Below, in pieces: positions 58,598 to 64,000 of a DNA stretch of 64,000 nt. The notes beneath the pieces were generated by a model. That model did not search any database. It was not told the origin of the DNA and saw nothing but the letters and a program-made list of their open reading frames with translations. Made by a program: the position numbers and the translations under genes. The stretch lies in NCBI RefSeq assembly GCF_022354825.1, contig NZ_CP031168.1:1675501-1739500 (forward strand), read 5' to 3'. Every line of letters starts with the position of its first letter. Position 1 is the first letter of the stretch. The stretch comes from Paenibacillus sp. H1-7. GTDB lineage: Bacteria > Bacillota > Bacilli > Paenibacillales > NBRC-103111.

Positions 58598-58858
58598 GAC
58601 TCATCTCCGTTCTTATGACTGTAGTCGTCTGCAGCGCTCTCCGTAGTATGGAACCGCATAATATCATATGACTTGGAGTCTTGTCCGGGTTAAGCCGCAG
58701 CGCCCAATTTTACCTCAGGCGATAACACAGCCCGTCCGGGCGGGCATAATAAACCTATGCCTATCACTCTTTGTCAAAGGGGAGAATACTATAAATCACG
58801 TCTTCCTAGGAGGTTAAGACGTGCTACCGCTGTTAATCATCACGGAGGAGATCCCACA

Positions 58859-59629
58859 GTGAAAGGAAATTTGCTGAAATATCCAGGTAGGAAATGGTCG
58901 AAGCATGAGTCGCTTTGGAATGAAGAAGGCCTTCGCCCCCATTTGCCGGTTACGGAACTGTTTACGCCCCAATCTTTCAAGAAAATGATAGAACAGCATC
59001 CCGTCGTGTTTCTCAAGCCCGATCTGGGAATGAGGGGACAAGGCATTGTGAAGGTATCACGCGTTAAGGAAGGCGAATGCACGATTCAGACCGCCTCGAA
59101 GACCTACAAGAGGAGAGGCGCATCATCTGCTGCCCGCAGACTCAAAAAGCTGATCGGAGGCAAGAGGTACATTGTGCAGCAAGGAATTGACCTGATACGG
59201 ATCAAAGGCCGTCCGGTCGATTTCCGTATTCTCTTGCACAAGACGAACGGGAAGTGGAAGTTTTTTGGCATTATGGGAAAAGTGGCGGCCAAAAACCGGT
59301 TTGTGACGAACTACGCGCGCGGCGGGAAAGCAATTAGGCTGCAGGAAGCACTTTCGAAGGCGTTCGGTAATGAAAAATTGGGAGACGTTAACTGGGATGA
59401 ACGGTTGAAAAGCTTGTCGCTTCAGCTTGCCGAAGCTTTACAAAAATACTATCCTAACGTGACCGAGCTGGGACTCGATGTCGCAATCGATGCCGATCAA
59501 CGTATATGGCTGCTGGAGGCGAACACAAGGCCTCAATACCAATTATTCAGGCATCATGCTAACCGGGGGCTTTACGCCCGTATAGCCTCATCTGTACGCT
59601 CCGTAAGAGCCGCTAAACAGCAAAGGTAG
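58859..59629 (+). CDS. YheC/YheD-type ATP-grasp protein, copy 1
   Basis: A 256-residue ATP-grasp protein of the family seen in Bacillales spore coat/endospore-associated YheC/YheD. Conserved: VFLKPDLGMRGQGIVKV (nucleotide-binding loop), RYIVQQGIDLIRIKGRPVDFRIL split as YIVQQGIDL and PVDFRIL, GIMGKVAAKNRFVTN, GLDVAIDADQRIWLLEANTRPQ (metal/catalytic strand). It lacks the N-terminal about 90 residues of the longer copy at 61141. The start is GTG at 58859 with GGAGGAGATC upstream. Substrate unknown. Confidence 0.85.
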   Translation: MKGNLLKYPGRKWSKHESLWNEEGLRPHLPVTELFTPQSFKKMIEQHPVVFLKPDLGMRGQGIVKVSRVKEGECTIQTASKTYKRRGASSAARRLKKLIGGKRYIVQQGIDLIRIKGRPVDFRILLHKTNGKWKFFGIMGKVAAKNRFVTNYARGGKAIRLQEALSKAFGNEKLGDVNWDERLKSLSLQLAEALQKYYPNVTELGLDVAIDADQRIWLLEANTRPQYQLFRHHANRGLYARIASSVRSVRAAKQQR

Positions 59630-59663
59630 GAGAGACCCGATAGCGATCCTGAGCGCACTTGAC

Positions 59664-59687
59664 AGCCAGCTGGTATTCCAGCTGGCT
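59664..59687. other. Perfect 10-bp hairpin
   Basis: AGCCAGCTGG (59664-59673)-TATT-CCAGCTGGCT (59678-59687), with no T-run. It lies between the ATP-grasp gene and the terminator below. Confidence 0.6.
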
Positions 59688-59716
59688 CGAGCCGCGAATA
59701 CATAAGCAAAAAAAGA

Positions 59717-59746
59717 AACGCCGTTTGGATTCAAACGACGTTTTTT
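59717..59746. terminator. Bidirectional terminator
   Basis: AACGCCGTTTG and CAAACGACGTT pair around GATT with one mismatch, then T6 on the plus strand and a T-run on the minus strand. It ends the ATP-grasp gene and the convergent NlpC/P60 gene. Confidence 0.88.
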
Positions 59747-59764
59747 CGTCTACGGATGGATATA

Positions 59765-60793
59765 CTATTCCGTAACGACTTTAGTATATTTGCTGTTCGT
59801 TGTTATGTATACCGTCTTGCCATTCCATTTGACTTGATACCAATAGGAATTATATTGTTTAATCAGTTCGGCTTTTTGTCCCAATTGCAATCGACCTACC
59901 GCGTCGGAAGCGGAGCTTGCGGATGCTTTAAACGATACCCAGCCGTTTTTCGTTACAACATATTTCTTCTGCTCAGCCGGCGGCTTCGGAGTCGGTGTCG
60001 GCGTAGGTGTTGGTGTTGGTGTCGGTGTCGGAGTCGGTGTTGTCGTGCCTGGCTTCCATGCCGGAACCGTTTTTTGCGGAGGCAGCACATACGATTTCGG
60101 AATGACAGGTGCGTTGGCTGTTTTGCCGGCCATACCGGTAAATGCCGCTTCAGGAAGAACGCGTCTTGCGGAATGGAACTTCTCTCCCCACCAATAAGAC
60201 CAGCTGTCGATGGTTCCTAAGCCTGTAGGGTTGCCGTCATCTCTCGTGCCGAGAACGACAGGTTGTCCATCGCGATTTTTACCCATATAAATGGCTACGT
60301 GGGTAATATGATCGCTCTGCTGCCAGGTCAAGATGTCGCCGATCTTCAAGTTGTCCACGCCGGTCAGCTGCCATTTGCCGTTCACTTGTTTCTTGCCGAC
60401 GCCCGCTACTTTCGTTCCTACGGAATCGTAATTTGCGGAAGTGCCGGTAATATTGAAGCCGAAGTCTCCGAATACGAGCCGGGTGAACCCGGAGCAATCT
60501 TCATATCCGTATTTGCCGTAGGCATCGGTTCCATGTCCATATACAAAATATCCGTTTTCCATATACCAAATAGCTCTATCTACGATTTGATAAGCCAGCG
60601 TTCCTTCGGAACCCGCGTAATTTTTACGGAAATCAGCGACATTGTAAAGCTCGTCCTTGACGTAACTGTCAGCGTTAATGTACTTGTTATATTTGGCAAT
60701 GGCACCCGAAGTAGAGTAACTCGCACTAGCGGAAGCTATTCCTGTTATCCCCAGGGACAAAGCCAACGTTAAACTGATGATCCTTTTCTTCAC
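59765..60793 (-). CDS. Secreted NlpC/P60-like protein with (TP)n linker and SH3b domain
   Basis: A 342-residue secreted protein. Signal peptide VKKRIISLTLALSLGITGIAS with cleavage near SASA. An NlpC/P60-like domain fills about 35-225 with Cys100 (YEDCSGF) and His165 (ITHVAIY); the spacing between them is longer than usual. A proline/threonine linker with nine TP units follows, then a C-terminal SH3b domain (about 280-342: WVSFKASASSASDAVGRLQLGQKAEL, WYQVKWNGKTVYI) that should bind the wall. The start is GTG at 60793 after GAAGGAGATGGTAAA. Confidence 0.87.
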   Translation of the reverse strand: MKKRIISLTLALSLGITGIASASASYSTSGAIAKYNKYINADSYVKDELYNVADFRKNYAGSEGTLAYQIVDRAIWYMENGYFVYGHGTDAYGKYGYEDCSGFTRLVFGDFGFNITGTSANYDSVGTKVAGVGKKQVNGKWQLTGVDNLKIGDILTWQQSDHITHVAIYMGKNRDGQPVVLGTRDDGNPTGLGTIDSWSYWWGEKFHSARRVLPEAAFTGMAGKTANAPVIPKSYVLPPQKTVPAWKPGTTTPTPTPTPTPTPTPTPTPKPPAEQKKYVVTKNGWVSFKASASSASDAVGRLQLGQKAELIKQYNSYWYQVKWNGKTVYITTNSKYTKVVTE

Positions 60794-60820
60794 TTTACCA
60801 TCTCCTTCACTGAGTTGCAT

Positions 60821-61140
60821 AACCTCTCCTGAATTGGGTTACTTAGCCATCATAGCAAGATTTGCTAAAGCTTTTCACTGGTATATAGTGCCAACCAACG
60901 CGAAATTTCTTCAATTTGGAAATCGGTTTATGAAAATAATGGACGGAAAGGGTATCCCTAGCCAAACGAGGAAATGGCTAGTCCCTTTGTCGGCGCTGAT
61001 TGAAGCCAGGTTATATCCTCTTGTATTTATGAAAAACGGGCCGGACCGACTGTAATAAATTAACAATGCTATGTATCCCATTCTGCGGCCTCGGGAGTTG
61101 GGGCTTATCAGGCAGAACGGGCTGTTCGTCATTCTTGACC
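60821..61140. other. 320-bp intergenic region, upstream of the minus-strand NlpC/P60 gene
   Basis: No gene supported. An extended -10 (TGCTATGAT on the minus strand, about 60852-60860) could serve the NlpC/P60 gene. CTAGCCA (60958-60964)/TGGCTAG (60975-60981) is a perfect 7-bp inverted repeat. No known riboswitch was recognised. Confidence 0.4.
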
Positions 61141-62187
61141 TCATTTGGCTTTCAGCATATGTCTCGCGTTCTGATACGGCAGGCGGAAGCTTTGCTCCCA
61201 GGCATTTTGGCCGTACACCATCTTCATGATCGATTTGCCCGGCTTAATATTGACCTCCAACAGCCATAGACGCCCGCTCGAATCGACAGCGAGATCGATG
61301 CCAAGCTCCGATAGGCGGGTATTATAGGATTTCTCCATATAGGGCGGAATGTAAGAAGCCACCTCGGCGATCGATTTCGTTAATGCCTCGGCCTTCTCGT
61401 TATTGAATTGCTTTTTCAGATAACGCTCCACATCGTAAGCGTGTCCTCCGCTTTTAATATTGGAGGTGATAACGCCGCGCTTCCCTTCCCGCACAGCGGT
61501 CCCTGTAGTCTGCCATTTCCCTTCGCCGTTTTTTTGAGCGAGTGCACGGATGTCATATACGCTTCCCTCACTATTGCGAATGTCAATCCATTTTTGCATA
61601 ATATGGCGGCCTCCGCGGCTCAGCACACCGTGCAGAAAGGAACTGAGGCGGGACAGCGGCAAATGGACCGTCTTCTTGTTGTTCTGCTCCACCTGGAAAC
61701 GGTTTTTATCCATCGTGACCCTGATAATGCCTCTGCCGCCCCAGCCGTTGATAGGCTTCAGCATCACGCTGCGGTGCTTTTCCAAAAAGTCGGAGAATTG
61801 CGCGCTCGTTTGGACGCGTTCGGTCGGCAGGAGGTAAGGCTTCAGAAACGATGAAGCTACCAAGTGCTTTTGTATTTTGCTTTTGTTGCCCAAACCGTAA
61901 GCGGTGAATCGCAGCTCTTTATGTGCCTTGACCAAGCTCGCTTTACGCAGGGAGGATGGGGGATAGAAGCCGATATCCAGATTGATCTTCGGATACGATG
62001 CGTTCTTCTTCGACCAGCCGCCATCCCGATAGAGATAGCCCCGGATTTGCTTGCTGTGTAAATCGACGCCTTGAGGGGTATACAGCAGCACTCCGTCAAA
62101 CGATTCCCCTATTGCTGCCCGGGCATGGCGGCGGAAATGGTCCGGGTTCTTGATTGCGTGCGTCATAATGCCCAATATTTCGCTCAT
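61141..62187 (-). CDS. YheC/YheD-type ATP-grasp protein, copy 2 (long form)
   Basis: A 348-residue family member with an extra N-terminal region (about 1-95, MSEILGIMTHAIKNPDHFRR, YTPQGVDL and GFYPPSSL) that the copies at 58859 and 62458 lack. The ATP-grasp core has SVMLKPINGWGGRGIIRV, IMQKWIDIRN, YDIRALAQKN, and ELGIDLAVDSSGRLWLLEVN. ATG at 62187 follows GGGAGAGTAAGT; an upstream ATG at 62250 lacks a site. It is convergent with the NlpC/P60 gene and divergent from copy 3. Confidence 0.85.
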   Translation of the reverse strand: MSEILGIMTHAIKNPDHFRRHARAAIGESFDGVLLYTPQGVDLHSKQIRGYLYRDGGWSKKNASYPKINLDIGFYPPSSLRKASLVKAHKELRFTAYGLGNKSKIQKHLVASSFLKPYLLPTERVQTSAQFSDFLEKHRSVMLKPINGWGGRGIIRVTMDKNRFQVEQNNKKTVHLPLSRLSSFLHGVLSRGGRHIMQKWIDIRNSEGSVYDIRALAQKNGEGKWQTTGTAVREGKRGVITSNIKSGGHAYDVERYLKKQFNNEKAEALTKSIAEVASYIPPYMEKSYNTRLSELGIDLAVDSSGRLWLLEVNIKPGKSIMKMVYGQNAWEQSFRLPYQNARHMLKAK

Positions 62188-62457
62188 ACTTACTCTCCCG
62201 TCTATGTTGTTCCGTCCTAGTTCATTTGGTCCCGATGCCGTCGTTTCCAAGCAGGGGCCGCAACATATTATATGAGCAGGTCACTTGTCCCGCGTAATGG
62301 TGTCAGCCCAAATTTACCCGTCTTTATCCGTTAGCGGAAGCTGTGAATGTTAACTTGGCCATGGTACTCATTGGCTATGGCTCGAATAGTATAAATAACG
62401 TTAGTGACAGCTAATGGAAGGCTTGCACCCGCTGGTATTCACACGGAGGAGATTGAG

Positions 62458-63240
62458 TTGAAAGGAAATTTGCTTAAGTACCCCGGAAGAAAATGGTTGA
62501 AGCACGAGGCGCTGTGGAGCGAGCCTGAGCTTCGCACCTATTTGCCGGAAACCGAGCTGTTCTCGCCGCAATCGTTCAAGGAGATGGTCGGACGGCATTC
62601 CGTCCTGTTTCTCAAGCCGGACCTTGGCATGCAGGGGCAAGGCATCTTGAAGGTAACCCGCGGCGGTGAAGACGCATGCACCATCCAAACGGCTTCCCAT
62701 ACGTACAGGTTCACCAGTTTGCATACCGCGGCTACGAAGCTGGAACAACGATTCGGAGAGAAAAGGTATATTGTACAGCAAGGCATCGACCTGATTCGAT
62801 TCAAAGGGAATCCGGTCGATTACCGTGTGCTTCTGCTTATAAGTGCTAATGAGAAATGGAAATTTTACGGCATTATGGGCAAGGTTGCCGCCAAAAACCA
62901 GTTTGTGACGAACTACAGCAGCGGAGGCAAGGCGATCGGGCTGCATCAGGCGCTGGCGCATACGCTTCGCGTTTCCAAGAAAGACGCTCCCAAATGGGAT
63001 GAGCGGATCAAGGTGATGTCGTTCAAAATCGCTGAAGGGATGAAGCGGCATTTTCCCAACATCACCGAGCTGGGGCTGGATCTCGCCATTGATACGAAAC
63101 AGCATATATGGCTGCTGGAGGCGAACACGAAGCCGCAATTTCAGCTGTTCCGGTTTCACTCCGATCCCCAGCTGTTCGGCAAAATCGCTAGCTCCATCCG
63201 TTCCCTCAGATCGACGGATGAGGCAAAAGAAGAGTCATAG
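62458..63240 (+). CDS. YheC/YheD-type ATP-grasp protein, copy 3
   Basis: A 260-residue close paralogue of copy 1: both begin KGNLLKYPGRKW and share VGRHSVLFLKPDLGMQGQGI-type loop, RYIVQQGIDLIRFKGNPVDY and GLDLAIDTKQHIWLLEANTK (each split here below the length limit). The start is TTG at 62458 with GGAGGAGATTGAG upstream. The similarity shows a local duplication. The 270 bp before it contain no supported gene. Confidence 0.86.
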   Translation: MKGNLLKYPGRKWLKHEALWSEPELRTYLPETELFSPQSFKEMVGRHSVLFLKPDLGMQGQGILKVTRGGEDACTIQTASHTYRFTSLHTAATKLEQRFGEKRYIVQQGIDLIRFKGNPVDYRVLLLISANEKWKFYGIMGKVAAKNQFVTNYSSGGKAIGLHQALAHTLRVSKKDAPKWDERIKVMSFKIAEGMKRHFPNITELGLDLAIDTKQHIWLLEANTKPQFQLFRFHSDPQLFGKIASSIRSLRSTDEAKEES

Positions 63241-63250
63241 ATCCCATCCG

Positions 63251-63323
63251 TCATGCCGGATTCCTTCGGCATGACGCCGTAAAGGAGAGAGCCCCGCGAT
63301 AGCATTTGCTGTCCGGGGCTCTC
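63251..63323. terminator. Two hairpins between convergent ATP-grasp genes
   Basis: TCATGCCG (63251-63258)/CGGCATGA (63267-63274), perfect 8 bp, and GAGAGCCCCG (63287-63296)/CGGGGCTCTC (63314-63323), perfect 10 bp. T-runs are weak, but the convergent genes make termination the likely role. Confidence 0.7.
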
Positions 63324-63396
63324 ATCTATTCTGTCGCCATGAATCCGGCAGGGAGACTTCAGTGGCTCTCTGTCTCCCGCCGGACGGTCATGGCGT

Positions 63397-64000
63397 TTAT
63401 CTTGCTTTGGAGGTGGAGTCTTTAGCCGCGTTTCGTTTCACGGCACCGCTGGATAAGCGGGGGGCTTTGGTCGGCTGTTTGGCTAAATGGATGCTGTATT
63501 GGATCAGGTTATCCAATGATTTTTTCCGTATATGGGGCTCGTCGAACTTCATCGGTTTGGAGTTGGCTTCGAAGAACCAGATTTGGCCGTTGTTATCCAC
63601 GCCCAAATCCATAGACATTTCGCCCAGCATCGATTGGCTGGCTCGCTCTATTTGCTTGGCGATGATCAGAGCGGACTTCTTGGCGCGGTTTAATATTTTT
63701 TTGCTGCCCGCGGGACCGAATCCCGACTCCAACAGCTTGACGGGATCGTCGATGGAGCCGCCTCGCGGAACATGAGTCGTAATGCTCATTTTGCCCGCAA
63801 GTCTTGCGCCTACTCCGGCAATGGTCCAGCGGCCTTTGCTGTTTTTTTGTACGAGAACCCGTAGATCATACGGACGCTGCTTGTAGTTGGCCAAGGTGAT
63901 GCCCTGCTGGATAATGTAATCCTGCGATCCCATCATTTCACGGATTTGGTTCCATAGTTGGGGAATGTTCGAATACCGGGAAATATGGCTTTTCGTTTTA
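63397..64000 (-). CDS. YheC/YheD-type ATP-grasp protein, copy 4 (5' end outside window)
   Basis: The frame runs to the window edge without a start that is preceded by a ribosome site. The C-terminal about 200 residues are present: DYIIQQGITLANYKQRPYD, GKMSITTHVPRGGSIDD, EMSMDLGVDNNGQIWFFEANSK, then a basic tail (SGAVKRNAAKDSTSKAR). The ATG at 63936 is internal. Confidence 0.83.
   Translation of the reverse strand, partial: KTKSHISRYSNIPQLWNQIREMMGSQDYIIQQGITLANYKQRPYDLRVLVQKNSKGRWTIAGVGARLAGKMSITTHVPRGGSIDDPVKLLESGFGPAGSKKILNRAKKSALIIAKQIERASQSMLGEMSMDLGVDNNGQIWFFEANSKPMKFDEPHIRKKSLDNLIQYSIHLAKQPTKAPRLSSGAVKRNAAKDSTSKAR

Noticed and set aside
1..64000. CRISPR arrays and insertion sequences
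   Set aside because: No regularly spaced repeats and no transposase-like gene or terminal inverted repeats were found outside the prophage.

Overview
The window looks like a Paenibacillus-type, spore-forming, Gram-positive chromosome carrying one complete prophage. Support for this: a sufB most like that of Bacillales, the spore-coat operon cotJABC, a YtvI-type sporulation membrane protein, four YheC/YheD-type ATP-grasp spore proteins, several secreted NlpC/P60 hydrolases, and strong AGGAGG ribosome sites with frequent GTG/TTG starts. All calls come from reading the sequence; no database search was run.

Left host segment (1-15318): 3' part of sufB; an NlpC/P60 lipoprotein; an HD-GYP protein; a molybdopterin block (MoeB/ThiF-type activating enzyme and a fused MoaD-MoaE on the minus strand, a small molybdopterin-domain-like protein divergent from them); a YunD-type metallophosphatase; uppP; a second HD-GYP protein; a YfkAB-type radical SAM protein; a CNNM/CorC-type membrane protein; ytvI; a second NlpC/P60 protein; then cotJA, cotJB and the first 77 codons of cotJC.

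Prophage (15319-54838, 39,520 bp): it sits inside cotJC. A large serine recombinase gene ends about 20 bp inside the left end. The order is then: LytTR protein, lysogeny switch with a repeated TAACG-N5-CGTTA operator, antirepressor, a run of very small early genes, ERF annealing protein, replisome organizer, DnaB helicase, RecU, an ArpU/sigma-like regulator, terminase, portal, scaffold, capsid, connectors, a pectate-lyase-fold tailspike, tail proteins, a 1410-residue probable internal/ejection protein, holin-like protein, amidase, and a Wzy/O-antigen-ligase-like membrane protein. No tape-measure gene is seen, so the virion is probably short-tailed. The right end carries a small regulator/FtsK-TcpA-like motor module, a structured non-coding segment and a 92-codon gene next to attR.

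Right host segment (54839-64000): the remaining 112 codons of cotJC, a tRNA-like folded element, a frameshifted zinc-ribbon membrane gene, a HAD phosphatase, two more NlpC/P60 proteins, a CapA-type protein and four YheC/YheD-type ATP-grasp genes (the last cut by the window edge).

Main point: joining 15318 to 54839 at the shared ATAAG restores one cotJC reading frame of 189 codons with every expected manganese-catalase ligand. Joining the element's own ends creates a near-symmetric attP with perfect 15-bp arms. This is the arrangement of sporulation-intervening elements such as skin in sigK or SPbeta in spsM, here in a spore-coat gene. Whether excision is tied to sporulation in the mother cell is an inference that the sequence alone cannot settle.
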